Shown here: piece after piece, positions 27,863 through 36,410 of the stretch
Position numbering within the stretch: position 1 is the stretch's first letter
How the letters are laid out: each line of letters begins with the position of its first letter
Assembly (NCBI RefSeq): GCF_052030545.1
Contig: NZ_JBPDIH010000006.1
Coordinates: forward strand, 186,001-250,000
Direction of reading: 5' to 3'
Length of the DNA: 64,000 nt
Origin: CANMXU01 sp052030545
GTDB lineage: Bacteria > Pseudomonadota > Gammaproteobacteria > Enterobacterales > Alteromonadaceae
Made by a program: the position numbers and the translations under genes
The notes under the pieces: generated by a model
The model's database searches: none
Seen by the model: only the letters and a program-made list of their open reading frames with translations
Told to the model about the DNA's origin: nothing

Positions 27863-29545
27863 ATGCTCCTAGCTGATCAAAAAAAACCTCTCGCCCAACC
27901 CAAAACGTCGTGGCAACTTTGTTTGCTCGCCGCCATTGTGGGTGTTGTCGCGGCATTTTTGATCATTGCGTTTAACTACACCATTGAACTAATTCAATTA
28001 TCGTACCTACCCGAAGTCGACAACTATATCAGCTTAAGTGCGTTAAGTCGTTTTGATTTGCCAATAATTGGTGCATTAGTCATTTTGTTACTGTCTTGGT
28101 TCACCGGCTATAAGTACGCGAGAACAGGCATTCCTTTTGTTTTGCACCGCCTAAAAACGGCGCACGGCATCATTCCATTTCGCAATACCATTAATCAATT
28201 TTTTGGCAGCGCCGTCGCGCTAGCAACCGGTTTTTCTGTTGGCCGAGAAGGGCCTGCGGTGCATTTAGGCGCAGCATGCTCTAGCTTTATTGGCAACTAT
28301 TTACAGCTACCTTATAACAGCGTGCGAACCTTATGTGCCTGTGGTGTCGCTGCCGGTATTGCAGCAAGTTTTAATACGCCAATCGCGGCAGTGGTTTTTG
28401 TGATGGAAGTGATACTACGCGAATATAAAGTTTATATGTTCATTCCCATTATGCTAGCGGCGATTGTTGGCACGATGATCACCAACGGTGTTTATGGTTT
28501 TAGCCACGAATATGAGTTTTTCACCAAAATCGCTTTAGGAGTACAGCACTACCCTGCTTTGGTTTTACTGGGGTTGTTTTTAGGCGTATTGGCATTTTTA
28601 TATAACCGTTATTTAGTGTCTATTATTAAATACTCCGCTAAGTATCACATCGTCGCTCGTATTCTAGCCGCAGGTTTTATCACCGGCACTATTGCCTACT
28701 TTGTTCCTTATGCGATGGCCAATATTACTGTGGTCGACTTTTCGCTTGAGAATCAATGGCATTTACATTTATTGGTGGGCTTGTTAATGGCTAAATTTGT
28801 GATGACCATTTGCGCGCTTGGCTTAGGTGTACCTGGCGGAACCATAGGTCCAATAATTAGTATTGGCGCAATTGCCGGTACCTGTGCATCGGTCATAGTA
28901 TTGAAATTTATGCCCGGTGAACATTTGGCGAGCGATTTTGCTTTAATGGGCATGGCGGGCTTTTTAGCGGCCACCTTAAATGCACCGTTAGCGGCACTGC
29001 TCACAGTGGTTGAACTCTCTAACCAAATTGAAATTGTTGTACCGGCAATGATTGTAATAACCACCGCATGTTTGTCGTCTGGGCAGGTATTTAACAATCG
29101 TTCCTTGTTTATTATGCAGCTCGATGTACAAGGCTTAAGCTACCGTAAAACCCCGATTGAGCAGTCGCTGCAAAAAATAGGTGTGCTTGCCATTTTAAAA
29201 ACACACTTTGCCGTGTTTGCTAATGGCCAACAACCAAATCAAACAGAACAAAAAGCAGGTATAGACGACCCATCGAAACCGCTTAATGTAATAAAAATAA
29301 TGACCGATGGTGAGCCAAATTATTATTGGCTTGAAGCCCATAAAGATGACAACAACACTATTCATGTCACCGATCATAAACTTATGCCGCTATCAAGCCA
29401 GTCAACCTTAGCAGAAGTCTATGTAGTATTAGTGAAAAAACGCCAAGGTGCGGTTTATATCTATGACAAAGACCCCGATAATATCTTAGGGCTGGTAACC
29501 TTCGAGCAGCTCAGACTTTATTTATTAACAGGAAAACTCACGTAA
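27863..29545 (+). CDS. ClC-type chloride channel/antiporter with CBS region
   Basis: 560-aa membrane protein of the ClC family (chloride channel or Cl-/H+ exchanger). The gating-glutamate motif GREGPAVHLG near residue 128 is intact, and the third anion-site segment GVPGGTIGPIISIGAIAG is present. The first selectivity segment, usually GSGIP, reads RTGIP (ARTGIPFVLHRL), so the classical Ser is replaced. About ten membrane helices precede a cytoplasmic C-terminus (from about 430) with a CBS-like part (KLMPLSSQSTLAEVYVVLVK..GLVTFEQL). Its stop overlaps the hemJ start by one base, so the two are co-translated. Confidence 0.92.
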   Translation: MLLADQKKPLAQPKTSWQLCLLAAIVGVVAAFLIIAFNYTIELIQLSYLPEVDNYISLSALSRFDLPIIGALVILLLSWFTGYKYARTGIPFVLHRLKTAHGIIPFRNTINQFFGSAVALATGFSVGREGPAVHLGAACSSFIGNYLQLPYNSVRTLCACGVAAGIAASFNTPIAAVVFVMEVILREYKVYMFIPIMLAAIVGTMITNGVYGFSHEYEFFTKIALGVQHYPALVLLGLFLGVLAFLYNRYLVSIIKYSAKYHIVARILAAGFITGTIAYFVPYAMANITVVDFSLENQWHLHLLVGLLMAKFVMTICALGLGVPGGTIGPIISIGAIAGTCASVIVLKFMPGEHLASDFALMGMAGFLAATLNAPLAALLTVVELSNQIEIVVPAMIVITTACLSSGQVFNNRSLFIMQLDVQGLSYRKTPIEQSLQKIGVLAILKTHFAVFANGQQPNQTEQKAGIDDPSKPLNVIKIMTDGEPNYYWLEAHKDDNNTIHVTDHKLMPLSSQSTLAEVYVVLVKKRQGAVYIYDKDPDNILGLVTFEQLRLYLLTGKLT

Positions 29546-29982
29546 TGACCACAATTTTATGGCTAAAAGCCTTTCACGTTTGCTTTATGGTGGCTTGGTT
29601 TGCAGGCATTTTTTATTTGCCACGATTATTTGTTAACCACGCCGAAACCGACAACAAAGACATCATAGAGCAGCTTAAAGGCATGGAGCGTCGTTTATTA
29701 CTTTTTGTCACCCCGTTTGCTATTTTAACCTTCGCTTTTGGTTTTGCCATTATCTATCAGTACGGCTATCAATGGTTTGTCGCCATGAAGTGGTTACACA
29801 TTAAAATTACCTTAGTATTGGTGCTTCTCGCTTATCATGGCTATTGCTTTAAATTACTGAAAGATTTTAAGGAAGATAAAAATACACGCTCAGGTAAGTT
29901 TTATCGTATTTTTAATGAAGTGCCAGTTATCATTTTATTTGTGGTGGTATTTTTAGTGTATTTAAAACCCACCTTTTCATAA
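29545..29982 (+). CDS. hemJ: Protoporphyrinogen oxidase HemJ
   Basis: HemJ oxidises protoporphyrinogen IX to protoporphyrin IX in haem synthesis and is an integral membrane b-haem protein. The 145-aa chain has four predicted TM helices and the family hallmarks WLKAFHVCFMVAWFAGIFYL (with the conserved His near residue 10), RLLLFVTPFAIL and KWLHIKITLVLVLLAYHG (conserved Lys/His). It overlaps the ClC gene by one base (TAATG), which suggests shared regulation, though a functional link with chloride transport is not known. A large hairpin terminator follows. Confidence 0.93.
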   Translation: MTTILWLKAFHVCFMVAWFAGIFYLPRLFVNHAETDNKDIIEQLKGMERRLLLFVTPFAILTFAFGFAIIYQYGYQWFVAMKWLHIKITLVLVLLAYHGYCFKLLKDFKEDKNTRSGKFYRIFNEVPVIILFVVVFLVYLKPTFS

Positions 29983-30055
29983 CCATTATACCAAGCTGAT
30001 CATTTATTTAATCAAATTAGAAACAAAGATCAGTAGCCCCTAGCATAATATCTTT

Positions 30056-30106
30056 ACAGTAACGGACTTTTTCGACAAGTTGCAAAAAAGCACCGTTACT
30101 GTTTTT
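30056..30106 (+). terminator. Long-stem terminator after hemJ
   Basis: ACAGTAACGG (30056-30065) and CCGTTACTGT (30092-30101) form a perfect 10-bp stem, followed by TTTTT. The 26-base interior can itself pair in part (CTTTTT with AAAAAG). Confidence 0.7.
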
Positions 30107-30155
30107 CACTGGTTATTTATTTATAATTGCCAAAAATTAATGAGGTGAGTTATGT

Positions 30156-30332
30156 ATGGCCGTTTCAGAAAAACCTTTGCCGCCAGCTGATGATGATTGT
30201 TGTGGAGGTGGAGCTTGCAACCCCTGTGTTTGGGATCATTATTACGCAGAATTGAAAAAATGGCGCCTAGCGCAAGCCGAGCTAAAAGCGCAACAAGAAC
30301 AGAGCCAAGAATCCGCTCCAGAATCCAAATAA
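30156..30332 (+). CDS. Oxidoreductase-like small protein (Oxidored-like domain)
   Basis: A 58-aa protein, MAVSEKPLPPADDDCCGGG followed by ACNPCVWDHYYAELKKWRL. The CCGGGACNPCVWDHYYAEL block (about residues 15-33) is the signature of the Oxidored-like family (PF09791), a short Cys-rich domain found in bacteria and in mitochondrial proteins; its biochemistry is unclear and the four cysteines suggest metal or redox binding. GAGGTGAG lies 10 bases before the ATG at 30156. An ATG four bases upstream opens only a 12-codon frame. The rest (35-58) is Ala/Glu/Gln-rich and probably disordered. It stands alone between hemJ and elbB. Confidence 0.88.
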   Translation: MAVSEKPLPPADDDCCGGGACNPCVWDHYYAELKKWRLAQAELKAQQEQSQESAPESK

Positions 30333-30448
30333 AAATGTGCTCAACCAGCAGGAATGCTTAGCAACTAAAAACGGCTAGCATTCCCACCAATAGCACTTAA
30401 TGCAATCTGTTAACTATTCATTTTTCACTTGTTACTTTGCACTTGTTT

Positions 30449-31105
30449 CTAGTCACAAAGATACAGCACTGCTTTCACAAGTTTATTAATCCCTGTTGCG
30501 GCTTCAGCAATTGAACTTGCCAACATATAAGCAGGTGTAGATACAACTTTGTGATCGGCATCGACAATAATATTATCAACCGCACAATCTTTATGGGTCA
30601 TACCCATTGCACTGATCGAGTCTGAAACGCCGCTGTCAGTACCCACAGTACCTTCAATGCCTTGGCCGTAAATTAACGGTAACATTGCCGGTGCAATGCA
30701 CATGTAACCTGCCGGTTTTTTCGCATTAGCAAACGCTTGCGCTGCTGTTAAAACATGAGCGTTAATGTCGCAGTCTTGACCATTAATGGCAAAGTTACAT
30801 AGATTTTTTGCCGCGCCAAAACCACCGGGAACAATTAATGCGTCAAATTCATCAACCACTAACTCCGTTAAGTCTTCAACATCGCCACGGGCAATGCGGG
30901 CTGATTCAACTAAAACATTACGGGATTCATTTTCACTAACTTCACCGGTTAAATGGTTAATCACATGGTATTGTTCAATATTAGGTGCGAAACAACGGTA
31001 CTTAGCCCCCTGTTGTTCAATCGATAGTAAGGTTAATACAGCTTCATGAATTTCACTGCCATCATAGACTCCGCTACCACTTAATATCACTGCAATTTTT
31101 TTCAT
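30449..31105 (-). CDS. elbB: Glyoxalase ElbB (isoprenoid biosynthesis-associated, DJ-1/PfpI-like)
   Basis: ElbB has the DJ-1/PfpI fold and weak glyoxalase activity; it is historically linked to isoprenoid synthesis. The 218-aa product starts MKKIAVILSGSGVYDGSEI, with VPGGFGAAKNLCNFA in the middle, the nucleophile-elbow region GYMCIAPAMLPLIYG and VVSTPAYMLASSIAEAATG, all family blocks. ATG at 31103-31105 matches the usual N-terminus; an ATG three codons upstream sits closer to the AAGGG and could also be used. It lies downstream of an MFS exporter gene on the same strand (29 bp), possibly in one unit. Confidence 0.95.
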   Translation of the reverse strand: MKKIAVILSGSGVYDGSEIHEAVLTLLSIEQQGAKYRCFAPNIEQYHVINHLTGEVSENESRNVLVESARIARGDVEDLTELVVDEFDALIVPGGFGAAKNLCNFAINGQDCDINAHVLTAAQAFANAKKPAGYMCIAPAMLPLIYGQGIEGTVGTDSGVSDSISAMGMTHKDCAVDNIIVDADHKVVSTPAYMLASSIAEAATGINKLVKAVLYLCD

Positions 31106-31134
31106 TGTTGGCATGTCCCTTTTACTTAAATTTT

Positions 31135-32319
31135 TTAACTATAAATCACTTTTCGAATGGTTTGTATCGCTGCAACAACAAATACAGCCGTCGCCATTAA
31201 TATAGCAAAAGGTAATGCTGAACCGTTATAAAAATACGCTAATATCGGTCCTGCTAACGCACCAATGCCAAATTTTATAATGCCAACAACGGCTGTAGCC
31301 GTACCTGCATTTTGACTAAAATTAAGTAATACCAGCGCCTCAGTGTTCACCGAAATCATTGATAAGCTGCCCATCAAAGGAAAAATACTAATAACGGTAT
31401 AAATTAAAGGTAATTGCAAATAGGTCACGGTCAAAAGTGCTAACGACGAACTGCACGCAACGGCAATGCCAGCCCATTGCATAAAGCGTGACCCCTTGCG
31501 AACCACTAAACGGCTATTGATAAAATGCGCGAGCATTAACGCAAACACGTTTAAGGCAAACAGCAAACTAAATTCCATTTCAGATACACCAAATATTTTT
31601 AAGTAGATAAACGCAATAGCGGTAATGTAGCTGAAAAAGGCGAGCGAGTTGGTCATCAACGACAATAAATCTAAGCGCGCTTCACGGTGAGAAAAAACAA
31701 TTTTATAACGACCAAAAAAGCTCACTTTATTAAGGCTTTTATCTTGGCTTGATTCAGGTAAATAATAGTAAGCCGCAACCAGCACGATAAACGTATAAGC
31801 GCCAATAGCATAAAAAATTACATGCCAGTCGTGTAACGTTAATAGCGCACTGCCGATGGTTGGCGCGATCATAGGCGCAACCATCATGATCATCGCCACA
31901 TAAGACAAACCTTTGGCGGTATTTTTGCCATAAAGTTCGCGCACAGTGCCTGCCACAGTTACAGAAGCAGCGCTACTAACAAAGGCTTGTACAAATCGCA
32001 AAGCCAGAAATTGTTCAATGGTCTGACAAAATGCCAATAATATTGTTGCGATGATAAAGCCACTCAAGCCCAATATAACCAAGGCTCGACGGCTGTATTT
32101 ATCAGCCAAAGGTCCAAAAGTAATCAAACCAACAGAGTAGCCGAGCAAATATATGCTTAACGTGGTTTGCACTAAGCCCATGTTGGTAGAGAATGCCTCT
32201 GCTAACTGTGGCATTGCCGGCAAATACATATCGATTGCCAGAGGTGACAGTGCGATAATTGAAGCAAGTAACGGGATAATTAGCTTCATTGACGTTGGTT
32301 TTGATTCAAGATTATTCAA
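31135..32319 (-). CDS. Bcr/CflA family MFS drug efflux transporter
   Basis: 394-aa major facilitator with 12 predicted TM helices. Hallmarks of Bcr/CflA: ALSPLAIDMYLPAMPQLAEAF at the N-terminus and GLITFGPLADKYSRRALVILG (MFS motif A) in loop 2-3. Exports drugs such as bicyclomycin or chloramphenicol in relatives; substrate here unknown. It is sandwiched between a MocR regulator (upstream, same strand, 49 bp) and elbB (downstream), so the MocR-type regulator may control it. Confidence 0.93.
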   Translation of the reverse strand: MNNLESKPTSMKLIIPLLASIIALSPLAIDMYLPAMPQLAEAFSTNMGLVQTTLSIYLLGYSVGLITFGPLADKYSRRALVILGLSGFIIATILLAFCQTIEQFLALRFVQAFVSSAASVTVAGTVRELYGKNTAKGLSYVAMIMMVAPMIAPTIGSALLTLHDWHVIFYAIGAYTFIVLVAAYYYLPESSQDKSLNKVSFFGRYKIVFSHREARLDLLSLMTNSLAFFSYITAIAFIYLKIFGVSEMEFSLLFALNVFALMLAHFINSRLVVRKGSRFMQWAGIAVACSSSLALLTVTYLQLPLIYTVISIFPLMGSLSMISVNTEALVLLNFSQNAGTATAVVGIIKFGIGALAGPILAYFYNGSALPFAILMATAVFVVAAIQTIRKVIYS

Positions 32320-32368
32320 TTTTTTTCCTATCAGGGCTCAAGATTCAAAACTCAAGCCAATTAAATTT

Positions 32369-33817
32369 CTATTCTGGCGCAGGGTAATTTTTTACCAACT
32401 TTGCTAGGTTGACAATCGCCTGCTCAATACGTTCGCTCCACTGCACGCCAAAGCTTAGTCTCATATAGTTTTTGTATTTACCCGCGGGGGAAAATATCTC
32501 TCCGGGAGCAAAGCTCACGCCACGTTCAATTGCCGGTTCAAATAACAAACTGGTATTAACATGCGAGCGACATCGAATCCATAAAACACTGCCGCCTCTT
32601 GGCTGCGAAATACAGACATCTTCTGGAAAATGCTCAGCAACTAAAGCGCGCATTCGCTCGCAATTTGCTCTGAGCTTTTTTCGTAAGACCGCTAAGTGGC
32701 GATCATAATCACCCGACAGTAAGTATTCACTTAATGTCCATTGCTGCAACATCGGCGTAGAGCAAGACTGTGCCCGTTTAATGCGCTTGGCTTGCTCTTC
32801 AAATTTTCCGGGGATCAACCAACCAACACGATAACCCGGCGCTGCCGTTTTTGAAAATGATGAACAGGTCATCACCAGCCCTTTTTCAGAATACAACTGT
32901 GCAGGTTTTGGCCGAGCATCACCAAAATATAAGTCGCCATAAACGTCATCTTCAATTAACGGCAAATCGTATTTTTCAATCAGTTGCACCAGCATTTCTC
33001 GCTGGTAGTCTGGCATCATCGAACCAAGCGGGTTGTTAATCGCCGTGCAAAATAAGCACGCCTTAACCTTATGCACTTGGATCATTTCTTCTAAGCCGCT
33101 AATCGATAACCCTTCTTCAGGACAGGTATACACCTCTAGCGCCTTCATACCTAAACTTTCAATCAGCTCAATCAAACCAAAAAAGCACGGCGATTCTACC
33201 GCAATTACATCGCCCCTTTGTGCAACACATTGTAATGCTATGGAAAGCGCTTCTTGGGCACCATTGGTGATAACAATGTCGTCAACATTCACTTCAACGC
33301 CCAAATCTTGATAACGAAAAGCTAATTGCATGCGTAATTTTGTATCGCCAATTACAGAGCCATAACTGACGGCTTTTTCTGCCACTTTGCTTAATACATT
33401 ACGCATTAAACGCGCCAACGTTTTATCTGGCGGATGCGCTAAAATTGGGTTGGATATACCCAGTGCAACGGTGTCGGGCGAATGCATAACCTCATGCACT
33501 GTTTCAATAATGTTGCGACACTTAACTTCCGTTGGCTTACCACCTTTCCATTTTGCTGGCCGTGGCATGAGTGTGCGGGCATTTTGCGCTTTTAAGTAAT
33601 AGCCAGATTGCGGTCTTGCACTAACCATACCTCGACGCTCAAGCTCAATGTAAGCTTGTTTAACGGTCGGCACACTAATTTCAAACTGTTTACTGAGTTT
33701 GCGTAAACTCGGCAGTTTATCGCCGGGACGCAGCGCCCCTGATTTTTGCTGGCGCTCAATAAAGTCGATAACTTGTTGATATAAAAAGTCTGACGAGTTT
33801 CTGTTAAGTAATTTCAT
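32369..33817 (-). CDS. MocR-type transcriptional regulator (GntR HTH + aminotransferase)
   Basis: 482-aa chimeric regulator. The N-terminal GntR winged helix (about 8-75; GDKLPSLRKLSKQFEISVPT, RRGMVSARPQSGYYLK) is joined to a fold-type I aminotransferase domain. The PLP lysine is in CSSFSKTAAPGYRVGWL, and the region NPLGSMMPDYQRE is also conserved. MocR regulators bind PLP or an amino acid adduct and control amine, vitamin B6 or transporter genes. It is divergent from a 42-aa ORF and an EamA permease and upstream of an MFS exporter, its likely targets. Inverted repeats GTTATT/AATAAC (33875-33893) and CTGTAT/ATACAG (33867-33917) in the gap are possible operators. Confidence 0.94.
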   Translation of the reverse strand: MKLLNRNSSDFLYQQVIDFIERQQKSGALRPGDKLPSLRKLSKQFEISVPTVKQAYIELERRGMVSARPQSGYYLKAQNARTLMPRPAKWKGGKPTEVKCRNIIETVHEVMHSPDTVALGISNPILAHPPDKTLARLMRNVLSKVAEKAVSYGSVIGDTKLRMQLAFRYQDLGVEVNVDDIVITNGAQEALSIALQCVAQRGDVIAVESPCFFGLIELIESLGMKALEVYTCPEEGLSISGLEEMIQVHKVKACLFCTAINNPLGSMMPDYQREMLVQLIEKYDLPLIEDDVYGDLYFGDARPKPAQLYSEKGLVMTCSSFSKTAAPGYRVGWLIPGKFEEQAKRIKRAQSCSTPMLQQWTLSEYLLSGDYDRHLAVLRKKLRANCERMRALVAEHFPEDVCISQPRGGSVLWIRCRSHVNTSLLFEPAIERGVSFAPGEIFSPAGKYKNYMRLSFGVQWSERIEQAIVNLAKLVKNYPAPE

Positions 33818-34015
33818 TAATATTCAAGGTTCACAACAAAACTGTGTAGGTTGCATTTCCATTTTTCTGTATATGTTATTAGAACAAAATAACCTTATCA
33901 TGTCCATCCAGATACAGGAGCTTGCCACTATAAGCCTCAATTCTGGCAACGTTAATTTACATGTTCACTAAAGGTATGGTGTTCATTCATTTTTTACTAA
34001 ACTGAGGAGACTATC

Positions 34016-34144
34016 ATGAGATTCATTAACTTTATTTCTATCGTATTACGTCGTGGCTTTGCGAACTTAGCACAAAGCAATCTACTTCAAGAACTTGTGA
34101 TCAAGGAAACTCAATCCGTGCAAATGTCAAAACGCATCGGGTAA
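34016..34144 (+). CDS. Unrecognised 42-aa small protein
   Basis: A short frame with the best translation signals in the gap: GAGGAG six bases before the ATG. It encodes MRFINFISIVLRRGFANLAQ followed by SNLLQELVIKETQSVQMSKR and IG. Residues 1-27 can form an amphipathic helix with two Arg; no known family was recognised. It ends 27 bp before the EamA permease gene and is divergent from the MocR regulator, so it may be a leader peptide or small partner of the permease. Could also be a chance frame. Confidence 0.5.
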   Translation: MRFINFISIVLRRGFANLAQSNLLQELVIKETQSVQMSKRIG

Positions 34145-34171
34145 ACTTTCTTCAACAATTTTTAGGAACGA

Positions 34172-35104
34172 GTGATGAGCAATAGTGTTTTATATTTTCT
34201 AACGGTAGTTATTTGGGGATCAACCTGGATTGCGATTAACTACCAATTAGGCGATGTAGCACCTGAGGCATCACTCGTTTATCGTTTTGCCTTAGCAGCG
34301 CTGTTATTATTTGCTTATTGCAGCTATAAAAAACTAACGCTTAGTTTTAATATCAAACAACATGCTAGTTTTGCTTTGTTTGGTATTTGCTTGTTCGGCC
34401 TTAATTATTACCTGCTTTACAATGCGCAAATGCACATCAACTCAGCATTAACTAGCATTGCCTTTTCCACCTTGATGCTCGCCAATATCATTAATGCGCG
34501 CATTTGGTATAAAACCAAAATTACTGCGCAAGTGTATTTAGGCGGCGCCCTTGGTCTGTGCGGCATAGTTGCATTATTTTGGCCGCAAATTAGCGATGTT
34601 GAACTCGGTCAAAAAGCATTAATTGGTTTATCACTTAGCCTTATCGGTACGCTCTGTGCCTCGTTTGGCAATATGATTTCAATGAAAAATCAACAGTTAA
34701 AACTGCCGTTATTGCCGACAACTGCGTGGGGGATGGCCTACGGCGCCTTATTTATGACAATACTGCTGCTTATGCAAGGTAAGTCGTTTAGTTTTTCATT
34801 TAACTTTGCCTACATTAGCTCGTTGTTATATTTATCGGTATTCGGCTCGGTAATTGCCTTTGCCTGTTACCTTACATTGTTAACTCGACTTGGCGCTCAT
34901 AAAACCTCGTATGCGTCGATAATGTTTCCAGCAGTCGCTGTTGTTATTTCAACTTTTGTTGAAAACTTTCACTGGTCCTCCTCGACGGTGATCGGTTTTA
35001 GTACAATTTTGATCGGAAACTTAGTTTTAATTGCCCAGCCTAAGCATTTCAGGTTATTTCGTAGTGCCAGTTCATCTAACAAACGGGTGAAAATGTTAGA
35101 TTAA
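34172..35104 (+). CDS. EamA (DMT superfamily) permease
   Basis: 310-aa inner-membrane protein with ten predicted TM helices in two EamA repeats. The first starts LYFLTVVIWGSTWIAINYQL, typical for the drug/metabolite transporter family, and the second at about residue 155 (IGLSLSLIGTLCASFGNMIS). Members export amino acids or other metabolites. Divergent from the MocR-type regulator, a common arrangement for amine or amino acid exporters, so PLP- or amino-acid-responsive control is plausible. Preceded by a 42-aa ORF. Confidence 0.92.
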   Translation: MMSNSVLYFLTVVIWGSTWIAINYQLGDVAPEASLVYRFALAALLLFAYCSYKKLTLSFNIKQHASFALFGICLFGLNYYLLYNAQMHINSALTSIAFSTLMLANIINARIWYKTKITAQVYLGGALGLCGIVALFWPQISDVELGQKALIGLSLSLIGTLCASFGNMISMKNQQLKLPLLPTTAWGMAYGALFMTILLLMQGKSFSFSFNFAYISSLLYLSVFGSVIAFACYLTLLTRLGAHKTSYASIMFPAVAVVISTFVENFHWSSSTVIGFSTILIGNLVLIAQPKHFRLFRSASSSNKRVKMLD

Positions 35105-35241
35105 GCTGTTACAATCTCCCTAGATATACGCGATAAAACATTTCATCCTTGTTTTAATAACAAGCTGAAATACTTTCAGTTAAAATAACATTACCGCCAA
35201 TAACCGATTAGCCGACGCATCTATATTAACTAGGGAACCCA

Positions 35242-36210
35242 ATGCAACGATTAGCCCCCGCACTACGTGAAGATAACGTACCTCTTGATTTAATTTCTCT
35301 GATAAAAACTGTACTAGCTGCCACCAAAGAAATTTCGTTTCGTGTAAGCCAAGCTCACTTAGGTGGCTTAATGGGTTCAACACTTGATGAAAACATTCAA
35401 GGCGAAGTGCAAAAAAAGTTAGACGTAGTTGCCAACGAATTATTTAAAGACATTTTATTAGAGTCTGGTTTTGTTAAAGCGATTTCTTCAGAAGAAGAAG
35501 ATACCTCTGTACCGGGCGACGAATACGGTAAGTACATCGTTTCATTTGACCCACTAGATGGTAGCTCAAATATCGATATTAATTCACTTATCGGTACTAT
35601 TTTCTCTATTCACCGCGCACCAGAAGGCATGTCGGCTGACGACCCTGATATGTTCAAACAACCGGGTAACCAACAAGTGTGTGCCGGTTATGTTTTGTAT
35701 GGTCCTTCAACCATGTTGGTAATGACCACAGGTAGCGGCACCCACTTTTACGTATTAGACCGCACCCACGGTGGTTACTTATTGGTGGAACGTAATGTGC
35801 AAATTCCACAAGATACCCAAGAATTTGCCATTAACATGTCGAACCAACGTTTTTGGCAAGCGCCAATGCAAAATTACATTGCTGATTTATTAGCCGGTGA
35901 TACTGGGCCGCGTGGTAAAAACTTTAATATGCGCTGGATTGCTGCCATGGTTGGCGATGTTCACCGTTTATTATGTCGTGGTGGTATTTTCACCTACCCT
36001 GCTGATAATAAAAATGCCGAGCAACCTTACAAGCTGCGTTTAATGTATGAAGCCAACCCAATGAGCTTTTTGGTTGAGCAAGCCGGCGGTTTATGTATGA
36101 CCAGTGAAGGTCGTATTATGGATATTGAACCCACCAGCATTCACCAACGCGTGGAAGTGATCATGGGTTCAAAAAATGAAGTAGAAAAGTGTTTAAGTTA
36201 TTACAAATAG
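35242..36210 (+). CDS. fbp: Fructose-1,6-bisphosphatase, class 1
   Basis: Hydrolyses fructose 1,6-bisphosphate to fructose 6-phosphate, the committed step of gluconeogenesis. The 322-aa chain contains the metal-binding EEEDTS (SEEEDTSVP, near residue 90), the class-1 signature FDPLDGSSNID (about 110-120) and substrate-site segments LVERN and KLRLMYEANPMSFLVEQAGG. Length and start (MQRLAPALREDNVP) fit the family. Single gene with a strong terminator; the family II pyrophosphatase follows under separate control. Confidence 0.97.
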   Translation: MQRLAPALREDNVPLDLISLIKTVLAATKEISFRVSQAHLGGLMGSTLDENIQGEVQKKLDVVANELFKDILLESGFVKAISSEEEDTSVPGDEYGKYIVSFDPLDGSSNIDINSLIGTIFSIHRAPEGMSADDPDMFKQPGNQQVCAGYVLYGPSTMLVMTTGSGTHFYVLDRTHGGYLLVERNVQIPQDTQEFAINMSNQRFWQAPMQNYIADLLAGDTGPRGKNFNMRWIAAMVGDVHRLLCRGGIFTYPADNKNAEQPYKLRLMYEANPMSFLVEQAGGLCMTSEGRIMDIEPTSIHQRVEVIMGSKNEVEKCLSYYK

Positions 36211-36237
36211 ACGCTTTTAGCTAAGAAAAGTTTTACT

Positions 36238-36269
36238 AAAACGGGATAACAACTTTGTTATCCCGTTTT
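36238..36269 (+). terminator. Terminator of fbp
   Basis: Perfect 13-bp stem AAAACGGGATAAC / GTTATCCCGTTTT with a 6-base loop, 27 bp after the fbp stop and ending in TTTT. Confidence 0.92.
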
Positions 36270-36410
36270 CATTTCCCTCTTCCATGCAAGCACTTTCCTT
36301 TCAGTTTAAGACTTTTGTCGATAAATTCTCCTTAGGCTACCCAAAAACCGATTTTCTTTGCTAGAATAGCGCCAATTTAATTTGACCAATTTATCAGCGG
36401 ATTTATTTTT

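Noticed and set aside
30351..30384. Hairpin GGAATGCT/AGCATTCC as a terminator of the Oxidored-like gene
   Set aside because: No T run follows on either strand, so it is only a possible stabilising stem.
35180..35383. Minus-strand 67-codon frame across the fbp start
   Set aside because: It overlaps the strongly supported fbp coding region and has no ribosome binding site.
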